A stretch of DNA of 64,000 nucleotides from DATJPD01 sp035506575 (GTDB taxonomy: Bacteria > Pseudomonadota > Alphaproteobacteria > CACIAM-22H2): positions 10,194 to 74,193 of the forward strand of contig DATJPD010000114.1 in NCBI GenBank assembly GCA_035506575.1, given 5' to 3'. How positions within the stretch are numbered: position 1 is the stretch's first letter; each line of letters begins with the position of its first letter. The translations under genes were made by a program, and so were the position numbers. The notes beneath the pieces are model-generated. The model was not told where the DNA came from, searched no databases, and saw only the letters and a list, made by a program, of their open reading frames with translations. Positions 1 through 7,760 of the stretch are shown piece after piece.

Positions 1-946
1 GATCTCGCTCGGCCTCGCCGACACCACCGACGTGATCGTCACCGCCGACCACGGCTTCTCGACGATCTCGAAGGAGAGCAAGACGAGCCCGGCCGCGCGC
101 GCGCATTACGGCGACGTGCTGCCGGAGCATCTGCCGGTGGGCTTCGTGGCGCTGGACATCGCGCAGGCGCTGGATCTGCCGTTGTTCGATCCGGACAACA
201 AGAACGCCCAGGTCGGCGCCGAAGCGCACCCGAAGGCCGGCAACGGCCTGATCGGCAAGGATCCGACGCATCCTGACGTGGTCGTCGCCGCCAACGGCGG
301 GTCCGATCTCGTGTATCTGCCGAAGAAGGACAAGGCGCTCGCGGCGCGCGTCGTCAAGGCGCTGATGGCGCAGGACTACGTGAGCGGCCTGTTCGTCGAT
401 GATTCGCTGGGCCACATCCCCGGCACGTTGCCGCTCTCCGCAATCAACATGCATGGGGCGGCGCGCACGCCTACGCCGGCGATCGCGATCAACTTCCGCA
501 CCTGGGACACTGGGTGCGGCGAGGTCACGCGCTGCGGCGTCGAGATTGCCGATACCGGGCTGCAGCAGGGCCAGGGCATGCATGGCAGCTTCAGCCGCGC
601 CGACACGTTCAACTTCATGGCCGCGACCGGACCGGACTTCAAGCGGGGCTTCGCCGATCCGGCCCCCGTGAGCAATGCCGACCTGGGCAAGACCATCGCC
701 AGGCTGATGAACCTCCACGTGCCGAACAAAGGCAAGCTCGTCGGTCGCGTCATCACCGAAGCGCTGCCCGGGGGCATGGTGCCCAAGTTCGACCACAAGA
801 GCGTGGCATCGCTGCCCGGCCAGGAGGGCCTCAAGACCGTGCTCAACTATCAGACGGTCGGGCGGACCTTGTACTTCGACGCGGCGGGCTTCCCGGGCCG
901 CACGCTCGGGCTGACGGCGCCCGGTTCGGTGGCGATGGCGAAGTAG
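1..946 (+). CDS. Alkaline-phosphatase-superfamily phosphodiesterase, 3' part
   Basis: The reading frame is already open at base 2, so this is the C-terminal part of a longer gene cut by the window edge. The visible part (about 314 residues) carries TADHGFS, the Asp-His metal-binding motif of type I phosphodiesterase/nucleotide pyrophosphatases, and a later QGMHGSFSRADT segment whose His fits the second zinc ligand of the superfamily. It would hydrolyse a phosphodiester or phosphate ester; the substrate cannot be read from sequence. It ends 3 bp before the convergent LacI gene. The signal peptide and the nucleophile Ser/Thr would lie upstream of the window. Confidence 0.8.
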   Translation, partial: ISLGLADTTDVIVTADHGFSTISKESKTSPAARAHYGDVLPEHLPVGFVALDIAQALDLPLFDPDNKNAQVGAEAHPKAGNGLIGKDPTHPDVVVAANGGSDLVYLPKKDKALAARVVKALMAQDYVSGLFVDDSLGHIPGTLPLSAINMHGAARTPTPAIAINFRTWDTGCGEVTRCGVEIADTGLQQGQGMHGSFSRADTFNFMAATGPDFKRGFADPAPVSNADLGKTIARLMNLHVPNKGKLVGRVITEALPGGMVPKFDHKSVASLPGQEGLKTVLNYQTVGRTLYFDAAGFPGRTLGLTAPGSVAMAK

Positions 947-949
947 GGG

Positions 950-1975
950 TCAGGCAGGCCGCGCGGTCGAGCCGCGCACCACGAGCGCCGGCTCGAGCCT
1001 GATGTCGGCGCCGCGCGTCCCGGGCTCCTTAATACGCTCGAGCACCGCGCCAGCGGCGCGCATCCCCATTTCGTAGTGCTGGATCCGGACCGTGGTCAGC
1101 GGCGGGCTCACCTTGTCGACGAACGGCATGTCGTTGAAGCCGGTGATCGAGATGTCCTTGGGGCAGGAGAGGCCGCGCGCGTTCAGTGCGTCATAGGCGC
1201 CGAGCGCCAGCAGGTCGTTGCCGGTCACCACGGCGGTGAACTTCTTGCCGCGGTCGAGGAGCGTCAGCATGGCGCGCTCGCCGGCGTGCTCGCTGAACGC
1301 CTCGGCGACGACGATCAGCGCCGGCTGGCGTTCGAGCCCGACCGAGTCCATGGCCGCGATAAAGCCGCGATGTCGCTCATATCCGGTCGACAGATGCAGG
1401 GGACCGGCAATATGGGCGATGCGCTTGTGCCCGAGGCCGGCGAGATGCGCGACCGTGAGCGCGATGCCCGCCGCATCGTCGGTCACGACGGAGATCGCCC
1501 GCCCGGTGCTCTTGGTCGTCCGGTTGATCAAGACGAGCGGGATGTCCTCGGCCACGCAGCGGTCGATGGTCGGGTCCTTGCGCTGGGCCGTCGCCAGGAT
1601 GAATCCATCCACGCGGCGGGCCAGCATTCCCTCCAGGATGAGATTGGCCCGGTCCGCCGCCCCGTCGGTATTGGCGATCATGGCGGTGTAGCCGGCCGCC
1701 GCCAGCCCATCCTCGATGCCGCGCAGGATGGGCGGAAAGACCGGATTGGTGATATCGGGGATCAGAACCCCGATGGTATTGGACCGCCGCGTCCGGAGGC
1801 TGTGGGCCAGGGCATTCGGATGATACCCGAGGGCCCGCGTCGCCTCGATCACGCGCTGCGCGATCTCGGCCGTAACCATATGACGGGTATTGGCATTTAG
1901 CACCCGCGAGACCGTCGATGGGTGCACCCCCACGGCATTCGCCACGTCGTGAATGGTGACCTTCGCGCGCGCCAT
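950..1975 (-). CDS. LacI-family transcriptional regulator
   Basis: A 341-residue repressor if started at the ATG at 1975, which puts the helix-turn-helix (TIHDVANAVGVHPSTVSRVL) at the extreme N-terminus as usual for LacI; the longer open frame up to 2089 adds only atypical sequence. The recognition helix and hinge (HPNALAHSLRTRRSNTIGVL) are followed by a periplasmic-binding-protein-like effector domain with the typical VTGNDLLALGAYDAL and ISITGFNDMPF segments. It is divergent from the dehydrogenase gene at 2153. The intergenic region holds LacI-type palindromes, so it probably represses that gene and itself. The effector is unknown; a sugar acid is plausible from the neighbour. Confidence 0.93.
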   Translation of the reverse strand: MARAKVTIHDVANAVGVHPSTVSRVLNANTRHMVTAEIAQRVIEATRALGYHPNALAHSLRTRRSNTIGVLIPDITNPVFPPILRGIEDGLAAAGYTAMIANTDGAADRANLILEGMLARRVDGFILATAQRKDPTIDRCVAEDIPLVLINRTTKSTGRAISVVTDDAAGIALTVAHLAGLGHKRIAHIAGPLHLSTGYERHRGFIAAMDSVGLERQPALIVVAEAFSEHAGERAMLTLLDRGKKFTAVVTGNDLLALGAYDALNARGLSCPKDISITGFNDMPFVDKVSPPLTTVRIQHYEMGMRAAGAVLERIKEPGTRGADIRLEPALVVRGSTARPA

Positions 1976-2041
1976 CGGCGCGACGATAGAGACCAGGGTC
2001 CCTGGTGACAAGGCGCCGCACCTTGGCGGGCCGGCCAACGG

Positions 2042-2120
2042 TTGCGATTTTTCCTCAAATCCATTACAAGTCTGCAATCGATTGTGCAATCGTTTGCATA
2101 GAGGATTGCGACGATTGCAC
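2042..2120. promoter_or_regulatory. Divergent promoter region with LacI-type operators
   Basis: Between the divergent LacI and dehydrogenase genes lie CAATCGATTG (2075-2084, perfect palindrome), TGCAATCGTTTGCA (2085-2098, LacI-like with central CG and TGCAA/TTGCA arms) and a 10-bp inverted repeat GTGCAATCGT (2084-2093) / ACGATTGCAC (2111-2120). A weak sigma-70-like pair, TTGCGA (2042-2047) and TACAAG (2065-2070) with a 17-bp spacer, sits just upstream on the plus strand, so the operators would cover the start point. Operator geometry is read directly; the promoter is an inference. Confidence 0.6.
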
Positions 2121-2152
2121 GGCGGGTTTCACGAACCGGAAGCGGGGCTCGA

Positions 2153-3100
2153 ATGGCGGCGGTAAAGACGGCAGTAAAAGTCGGCACACACACGCTCGGC
2201 TGGATCGGCACCGGCCGCATGGGCTTTCCGATGGCGGCGCGCCTGGCCAAGGCGGGCGGCAACCTCGCCGCTTACAACCGTACGCGCGCCAAGGCCGAGC
2301 CGCTGGCCGACTATGGGGCGACGATCGTCGACAGCCCGGCGGACCTCGCGGACCGCGACATCGTGTTCACGATGGTCAGCGCCTCGGATGATCTGCTCGA
2401 GGTGACGCTCGGCGCCAAGGGTGTGCTGTCGCGAAACAAGGTGCCGAACATCCTGATCGACTGCTCGACCGTGTCCGAGGAAGCCTCGGCCCAGGTGCGA
2501 TCGGAAGCCACCAAGCGCGGCGTTCAGTTCCTCGCCGCACCCGTCAGCGGCAACGGCAAGGTGGTGAAGGCGGGCCTGCTCAGCGTCGTGGTCTCGGGCC
2601 CCAAGGACGCGTTCGAGACGGCGCGGCCCTATCTCGAAGCGCTCGGCACCGGCGCCAGCTATGTCGGCGACGGCGAAGCCGCGCGCCTGATGAAGATCTG
2701 CCACAACGTTCTTCTCGGCGTGACGATCCAGGCGCTGGTCGAGATCACCGTCCTGGCGGAGAAGGCGGGCGTGAAGCGGCACGCCTTCCTCGAGTTCATC
2801 AACAAGAGCGTCATGGGCTCGATGTTCACGCGCTACAAGACGCCGTCCCTGGTCAATCTCGACTTCACGCCGACGTTCACGCCGCCGCTGCTGCGCAAGG
2901 ACATGGATCTGGGCCTCGCCGCGGCGCACAAGCTGGGCGTGCCGATGCATCTCGCCTCGACCGCGCGGGAGATCATTCAGAGCGTCATCGGCCACGGTCA
3001 CGTGACCGACGACTTTGCGACATTGCTCTTGCTTCAGGCCGAAAACTCAGGCATCGACGTCACTCCGGAGAACGTGAAAGTCAGCGACGGCCTGTCGTAA
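2153..3100 (+). CDS. 3-hydroxyisobutyrate dehydrogenase-like NAD(P)-dependent oxidoreductase
   Basis: A 315-residue beta-hydroxyacid dehydrogenase. The Rossmann motif GTGRMG is at residues 19-24, the substrate-binding APVSGNGKVVKAG segment is in the middle, and the catalytic lysine of the family is K181 in ARLMKICHN. Such enzymes oxidise 3-hydroxyacids (3-hydroxyisobutyrate, tartronate semialdehyde, gamma-hydroxybutyrate) in the cytosol; the exact substrate is not readable. It is divergent from the LacI repressor with operators between, and a TTT binding protein follows 40 bp downstream, which suggests a small inducible hydroxyacid uptake and oxidation unit. Confidence 0.9.
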   Translation: MAAVKTAVKVGTHTLGWIGTGRMGFPMAARLAKAGGNLAAYNRTRAKAEPLADYGATIVDSPADLADRDIVFTMVSASDDLLEVTLGAKGVLSRNKVPNILIDCSTVSEEASAQVRSEATKRGVQFLAAPVSGNGKVVKAGLLSVVVSGPKDAFETARPYLEALGTGASYVGDGEAARLMKICHNVLLGVTIQALVEITVLAEKAGVKRHAFLEFINKSVMGSMFTRYKTPSLVNLDFTPTFTPPLLRKDMDLGLAAAHKLGVPMHLASTAREIIQSVIGHGHVTDDFATLLLLQAENSGIDVTPENVKVSDGLS

Positions 3101-3140
3101 AAAGGGCCGCGCAGACAGCATTTCGGCGACAGAGGAGGAG

Positions 3141-4118
3141 ATGGCGATGAAGTTCGTGAAGGCCGCGCTTGTTGCGGCGACGCTGGCATTTGCGGCGGCC
3201 CCGGTCTGGGCGCAGTCCTATCCCGATCATCCGGTCCGTGTGACGGCGGCATTTCCGCCGGGAAGCGGTGTCGACATCGTCGCCCGCATCGTCTCGGACA
3301 AGCTGAACCAGGTCCTGAACCAGCCGTTCGTGGTCGAGAACCGGGTCGGCGCCGGCGGCACGATCGCCGAGGCATTGGTCGCCAAGTCAGCCCCCGATGG
3401 CTACACCGTGCTGGTCAACTCGTCCTCGCACAGCGCCAATTCCCTTCTCTATGCAAACCTGTCCTATGACCCGCTGACCGACCTCGTTGCGGTGTCTCCG
3501 CTCGCGATCCTGCCCAACGTGCTCGTGGTGGACGCGAACAACACCAAAGGCCTCGATTCCGTGGCCAAGCTCGTGGCCTACGGCAAGGCGCATCCCGGGC
3601 AGCTCACCTACGCCTCGGCCGGGGTGGGCAGCGCCACCCACATGAACGACGAGAAGTTCCGCATTCGCGCCGGCATCGAGGCGGTCCACGTGCCGTTCAA
3701 GGGCACGCCCGAAGCGATGAGCGACATCATGGCGGGGCGGGTCGATTACATGTTCACCCCGATCGTCTCGGCCATCTCGCTGATCAAGTCGGGGAAGCTC
3801 AAGGCACTGTCGGTGGCGGCTGCACAGCGCTCGCCGGAGCTGCCTGACGTGCCGACCACAACCGAGGCGGGCGTGGCGGATTCAGATTACGTGTTCTGGG
3901 TGGCGATGCTGGCGCCTGCCAAGACGCCGCCGGCCGTGATCGACAAGCTGAACGAGACAGTCGCCAAGGTGCTGGCGTTGCCCGACGTCAAAGAAAAGCT
4001 GGGGGCCCTCGGGGCGACCCCGTACGTGATGAAGCCCGCCGCGTTCCAAGCGGTCATCCAAAAAGAGTTCACCGAGAACACCGAGCTCGTCAAAAAGGCG
4101 GGCATCAAGGCGAACTAA
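3141..4118 (+). CDS. Bug/TctC-family TTT transporter substrate-binding protein
   Basis: A 325-residue periplasmic receptor of the tripartite tricarboxylate transporter family. A Sec signal peptide (residues 1-25, ending APVWA|QS) is followed by the family hallmarks YPDHPVRVTAAFPPGSGVD and VENRVGAGGTIA. GAGGAG (3134-3139) overlaps the start as ribosome binding site; an in-frame ATG six bases later is also possible. No TctA/TctB membrane genes are in the window, so it is an orphan receptor that must share a permease, as is usual for the Bug family. Ligands are typically carboxylates; co-location with the dehydrogenase suggests a hydroxyacid. Confidence 0.93.
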   Translation: MAMKFVKAALVAATLAFAAAPVWAQSYPDHPVRVTAAFPPGSGVDIVARIVSDKLNQVLNQPFVVENRVGAGGTIAEALVAKSAPDGYTVLVNSSSHSANSLLYANLSYDPLTDLVAVSPLAILPNVLVVDANNTKGLDSVAKLVAYGKAHPGQLTYASAGVGSATHMNDEKFRIRAGIEAVHVPFKGTPEAMSDIMAGRVDYMFTPIVSAISLIKSGKLKALSVAAAQRSPELPDVPTTTEAGVADSDYVFWVAMLAPAKTPPAVIDKLNETVAKVLALPDVKEKLGALGATPYVMKPAAFQAVIQKEFTENTELVKKAGIKAN

Positions 4119-4188
4119 GCCCGGGTCTTCGGCGGCCTGAGGTGCATGCCCACGGGCCGAACACGCATCGCATTCATGGCTAAAATTT

Positions 4189-4216
4189 GATCAGGGTCTC
4201 GCAGGAGACCCTGATC
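4189..4216. terminator. 12-bp perfect inverted repeat, possible terminator
   Basis: GATCAGGGTCTC (4189-4200), loop GCAG, GAGACCCTGATC (4205-4216). It lies 70 bp after the TTT binding-protein stop and 60 bp before the sigma-54 promoter of the urea operon. There is no good T-run on the plus side (CCTGCCTTCTCTTT follows), so it may be a weak terminator or a protein-binding site. The symmetry is read directly; the function is an inference. Confidence 0.5.
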
Positions 4217-4276
4217 CCTGCCTTCTCTTTGGGCGACAGCGGCTGATTAATGCAGCAGCCGCACATGCCTTGGGGT

Positions 4277-4293
4277 TTGGCACGACTCTCGCA
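4277..4293 (+). promoter_or_regulatory. Sigma-54 (-24/-12) promoter of the urea operon
   Basis: TTGGCACGACTCTCGCA matches the sigma-54 consensus YTGGCACGRNNNTTGCW at every defined position except one T-to-C change in the -12 box. The spacing is exact. Transcription would start near 4304, leaving a leader of about 53 bases before the urtA GTG at 4357. Sigma-54 control of urea transport and urease through NtrC is well known; a single half-site-like GGTGCA is present at 4141-4146 but no full NtrC site is obvious. Confidence 0.75.
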
Positions 4294-4356
4294 CTGAGTC
4301 CTCTGCCGCGGCCATTCGGACCGGCGGTCAGGGCAACCAGGGAGAGGAGATCCATA

Positions 4357-5655
4357 GTGTTCAAAACGAGATTTGCGCGCGCCATCGCGGCCACTGCGAT
4401 GGTCGCGGGCGTCGCCGGCTTTACTGCCGCGGCACAGGCCCAGGACAAGCCGCCGATCAAGGTCGGCGTGCTGCATTCGCTGTCGGGCACGATGGCGATC
4501 AGCGAGACCACCCTCAAGGACACGGTCCTGATGATGGTGGATGACCTCAACAAGAAGGGCGGGCTGCTGGGCCGCAAGGTCGAGGCGGTGGTCGTCGACC
4601 CTGCGTCGAACTGGCCGCTGTTCGCCGAGAAGGCGCGTGAGCTCCTCACCAAGGACAAGGTTGACGTGGTGTTCGGCTGCTGGACCTCGGTGTCCCGCAA
4701 GTCGGTGCTGCCGGTGTTCGAGGAGTTGAACGGCCTGTTGTTCTACCCCGTGCAGTACGAGGGCGAGGAAAGCTCGAACGACGTCTTCTACACGGGTGCG
4801 GCCCCCAACCAGCAGGCGATCCCGGCGGTTGAGTATCTGATGGGTGCCGAAGGCGGCAACGTGAAGCGCTGGGTGCTCGAGGGCACCGACTACGTCTATC
4901 CGCGTACGACCAACAAGATCCTCGAGGCCTTCCTCAAGGCCAAGGGCGTGGCGCCGGCGGACATCATGATCAACTACACGCCGTTCGGCTTCTCCGACTG
5001 GCAGACCGAGGTGTCGAAGATCAAGCAGTTCGCCTCGGCTGGCAAGAAGACGGCGGTGGTGTCGACGATCAACGGCGATGCCAATGTGCCGTTCTACAAG
5101 GAGCTGGCGAACCAGGGCATCAAGGCCTCGGACATCCCGGTGGTCGCGTTCTCGGTCGGTGAGGAAGAGCTCGCCGGCATCGACACCAAGAACCTCGTCG
5201 GCCATCTCGCCGCGTGGAACTACTTCGAATCGATCAAGAACCCGACGAACGAGGCGTTCATCAAGGAGTGGCACGCCTACATCAAGGATCCGAAGCGCAC
5301 CACCAACGATCCGATGGAAGCGACCTATATCGGCTTCAAGATGTGGGAGCAGGCGGTGCTGCAGGCCGGCACGACGGACGTCAACGCCGTCCGCCAGGCG
5401 ATGTACGGCCAGAAGGTGCAGGCGCCGTCGGGCTTCATCGCGACGATGAACACCAACCATCACCTGTCGAAGCCGGTCTATATCGGTGAGATCCGGCCGG
5501 ACGGGCAGTTCAACGTCGTGTGGAAGACCAAGGGCCCGATCAAGGCGGATGCCTGGTCGAAGTACATTCCCGAAAGCGCCAAGCTGACCGCGGATTGGAC
5601 GTTCCCGTGGGTGTGCGGCAACTGCGAGAAGCCGAAGTACAAAAGCTACGAGTAA
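4357..5655 (+). CDS. urtA: Urea ABC transporter substrate-binding protein UrtA
   Basis: A 432-residue periplasmic urea receptor. It is started at GTG 4357 because GGAGAGGAGA ends 6 bases before it, a Sec signal peptide follows directly (cleavage after TAAAQA) and the predicted sigma-54 start near 4304 excludes the further upstream ATG at 4270. The mature protein begins IKVGVLHSLSGTMAISE, and has GLLFYPVQYEGEESS and NYFESIKNPTNEAFI, all typical of UrtA of the amide/branched-chain binding family. It opens the urt-ure operon and delivers urea to UrtBC. A hairpin follows it, which may account for receptor excess over permease. Confidence 0.97.
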   Translation: MFKTRFARAIAATAMVAGVAGFTAAAQAQDKPPIKVGVLHSLSGTMAISETTLKDTVLMMVDDLNKKGGLLGRKVEAVVVDPASNWPLFAEKARELLTKDKVDVVFGCWTSVSRKSVLPVFEELNGLLFYPVQYEGEESSNDVFYTGAAPNQQAIPAVEYLMGAEGGNVKRWVLEGTDYVYPRTTNKILEAFLKAKGVAPADIMINYTPFGFSDWQTEVSKIKQFASAGKKTAVVSTINGDANVPFYKELANQGIKASDIPVVAFSVGEEELAGIDTKNLVGHLAAWNYFESIKNPTNEAFIKEWHAYIKDPKRTTNDPMEATYIGFKMWEQAVLQAGTTDVNAVRQAMYGQKVQAPSGFIATMNTNHHLSKPVYIGEIRPDGQFNVVWKTKGPIKADAWSKYIPESAKLTADWTFPWVCGNCEKPKYKSYE

Positions 5656-5671
5656 GTACCGAGCGGAAGCG

Positions 5672-5735
5672 GCGGGTCCGTCTGCCTCCGGCAGGCGGTC
5701 CCGCTCTTCTCTCGATGCCCGCTCTTCTCTCGATG
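5672..5735 (+). repeat. Intercistronic hairpin and 18-bp tandem repeat between urtA and urtB
   Basis: Arms 5672-5686 and 5690-5704 pair over 15 positions (13 Watson-Crick, one G-U, one mismatch) with a 3-base loop. Overlapping its 3' arm, CCCGCTCTTCTCTCGATG occurs twice in tandem (5700-5717, 5718-5735). There is no T-run, so it is more likely an mRNA-stabilising or partial processing signal than a terminator. Confidence 0.6.
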
Positions 5736-5776
5736 AACGGGCACGACTGGGACGACGAACAAGAAGAAGACGATCG

Positions 5777-7759
5777 ATGAATTCAGGCCGGCAGGACAGA
5801 GGGGCAGGGCGCCTTGCACGTCTTCTGACGGCGGCGGCGGTGGTGATCGCCGGTCTCTTCCTGGCGGCGGCCGTGCTGTCATCGGCGCGCGCCGACGATC
5901 TCTCGGACGCGCTTGGCGGCCTGACCGACCCGGACCCGAAGCCAGCCATCGAATCTCTCATCCATCTCGACGACCCCAAGGCGAAGGCAGCACTCCAGGC
6001 CTTGTCCAAAGGCCTCCTGTTCCAGCGCAATGCGGATGGCGCCGTCGTCATTGGTGAAAAAGACGGCGAGATGTACGTCGTAACGAACGCGGCGACCGGG
6101 CAAGTCGAAGACGAGGCCAAGGCCGACGACCTGACGCCGATCGCGCTCGACGACGCGGCGAGGGCCTTGCTGGGCGGCCCCGGCACCGTTGCCGCGGCCG
6201 GGGAGACGAAGCCGCTCGATTTTGCCGGTGCGGTCAACCAGCTCAACGCCGACTCCTTTGAGGACAAAGGCAAGGCCATCCAGGTGCTGACGGCGTTGGG
6301 CGACGAGCGCGCTATCCCGGTCCTGCAGGCGTTGAGCGACGGGCGCCTGTTCATCCGGCACTCGGACGGCGCGACGGTCATCGGCGATCGCAGCGGCAAT
6401 CAGCTCCGGCTGACCCTGGCGACGACCCTTGCTCCCGCGGGATTCGCCACGGCCGCCGATGTCGACCCGATGGTCATCAACAACAATCTGCGCAATGTCG
6501 TGCAGGAGGCGGTGGGCAAGCTTGGGTTGGTCAGCTCGAGCGCCAGCCAGCGCCTGCAGGCGGCCGAAGCGCTGCTGGACAGCGCCGCCCCGGAGACGGT
6601 CGGCCTGCTGCGTGACGCCTATGGCAAGGAGACTGATCCGCAGGTCAAGGCGGCGATGGACGTGGCCCTTGCCGCCGCCGACCTTGGCGATCCGGACAAG
6701 GCGAAGCGGATCGCCGCGGCGCGCGTGCTGTCCGGCTCACCCGAGTTGCGGGTCCGTTCGGTGCTCGAGGCGCGGCTGACGGCAGAGTCCGATCCTGATG
6801 TGAAAGCCGCGCTCAGGTCGGCGGTCGATGCCGTGCAGCGCCGCCTGACCATCGCCGGCTACGGCTCCAGTCTCTTCGAGGGGATCAGCCTCGGCAGCGT
6901 GCTGCTTCTGGCAGCGATCGGCCTGGCCATCACCTTTGGCGTAATGGGCGTCATCAACATGGCGCATGGCGAGATGATCATGCTGGGCGCCTATTCGGCG
7001 TTTGTGGTGCAGGAGATCTTCCGCGCCTACCTGCCGCCGGGCTGGATCAATGCCTACCTTCTGGTGTCGGTGCCGGTCGGCTTCCTGGTCGCAGCTGCGT
7101 TCGGGATCGCGCTCGAGCGGACGGTGATCCGGTTCCTCTATGGCCGCCCCCTGGAGACCTTGCTGTCGACCTGGGGCATCAGCCTCATCCTCCAGCAGAT
7201 GGTACGCACGGTCTTCGGCGCACCCAACAAGGAGGTCGCGAACCCGTCATGGATGACCGGCGGGTTCAACGTCACCGGCGGCTTCTTCGTCACCTGGAAC
7301 CGGCTCTATATCATCGTCTTCTGCTTCGCGGTGCTGGGCGCCATCGCCCTCGTACTTCGCAAGACCGCATTCGGGCTGCACATGCGCGCGGTCACCCAGA
7401 ACCGCGACATGGCGGCGGCCATGGGCATCGCCACGGCGCGCATCGACGCGCTGACCTTCGGCCTCGGCTCCGGCATCGCGGGCATGGCGGGGGTGGCGCT
7501 CAGCCAGATCGGCAACGTGAGTCCTAACCTCGGTACCATCTACATCGTCGACAGCTTCATGGTCGTCGTGTTCGGGGGCGTCGGCAACCTGATGGGAACC
7601 CTGGTCGGTGCCATGACCTTGGGGATCGTCAACAAGTTCCTCGAGCCGTTCGCGGGTGCGGTGCTCGGCAAGGTCGCTGTCCTCGTGTTCATCATCCTGT
7701 TCATCCAGAAACGGCCGCGCGGCCTGTTCGCGTTGCGCGGCCGGGCGGCAGAGACCTGA
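5777..7759 (+). CDS. urtB: Urea ABC transporter permease UrtB
   Basis: A 660-residue protein in two parts. Residues 1-35 form a signal peptide/anchor and about 36-350 form a soluble, presumably periplasmic, domain with two HEAT-like repeats sharing ALQALSKGLLFQR and VLQALSDGRLFIR followed by DGA.VIG. Residues about 365-655 are a LivH-type permease of roughly eight to nine membrane segments (GVMGVINMAHGEMIMLGAY, GMAGVALSQIGNVSPNLG). UrtB proteins normally carry such an N-terminal extension, though this one is on the long side. It forms the urea channel with UrtC and lies between urtA and urtC in the operon. Confidence 0.95.
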   Translation: MNSGRQDRGAGRLARLLTAAAVVIAGLFLAAAVLSSARADDLSDALGGLTDPDPKPAIESLIHLDDPKAKAALQALSKGLLFQRNADGAVVIGEKDGEMYVVTNAATGQVEDEAKADDLTPIALDDAARALLGGPGTVAAAGETKPLDFAGAVNQLNADSFEDKGKAIQVLTALGDERAIPVLQALSDGRLFIRHSDGATVIGDRSGNQLRLTLATTLAPAGFATAADVDPMVINNNLRNVVQEAVGKLGLVSSSASQRLQAAEALLDSAAPETVGLLRDAYGKETDPQVKAAMDVALAAADLGDPDKAKRIAAARVLSGSPELRVRSVLEARLTAESDPDVKAALRSAVDAVQRRLTIAGYGSSLFEGISLGSVLLLAAIGLAITFGVMGVINMAHGEMIMLGAYSAFVVQEIFRAYLPPGWINAYLLVSVPVGFLVAAAFGIALERTVIRFLYGRPLETLLSTWGISLILQQMVRTVFGAPNKEVANPSWMTGGFNVTGGFFVTWNRLYIIVFCFAVLGAIALVLRKTAFGLHMRAVTQNRDMAAAMGIATARIDALTFGLGSGIAGMAGVALSQIGNVSPNLGTIYIVDSFMVVVFGGVGNLMGTLVGAMTLGIVNKFLEPFAGAVLGKVAVLVFIILFIQKRPRGLFALRGRAAET

Positions 7760-7760
7760 G

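Noticed and set aside
4141..4146. GGTGCA as an NtrC binding site upstream of the sigma-54 promoter
   Set aside because: Only a half-site is seen. No matching TGCACC at the usual spacing was found, so I do not call an NtrC box.
4180..6399. A 739-codon minus-strand frame opposite urtA and urtB
   Set aside because: It lies antisense to urtA and the urtB 5' part and shows the same Arg/His/Leu-rich shadow composition. No family is recognised.
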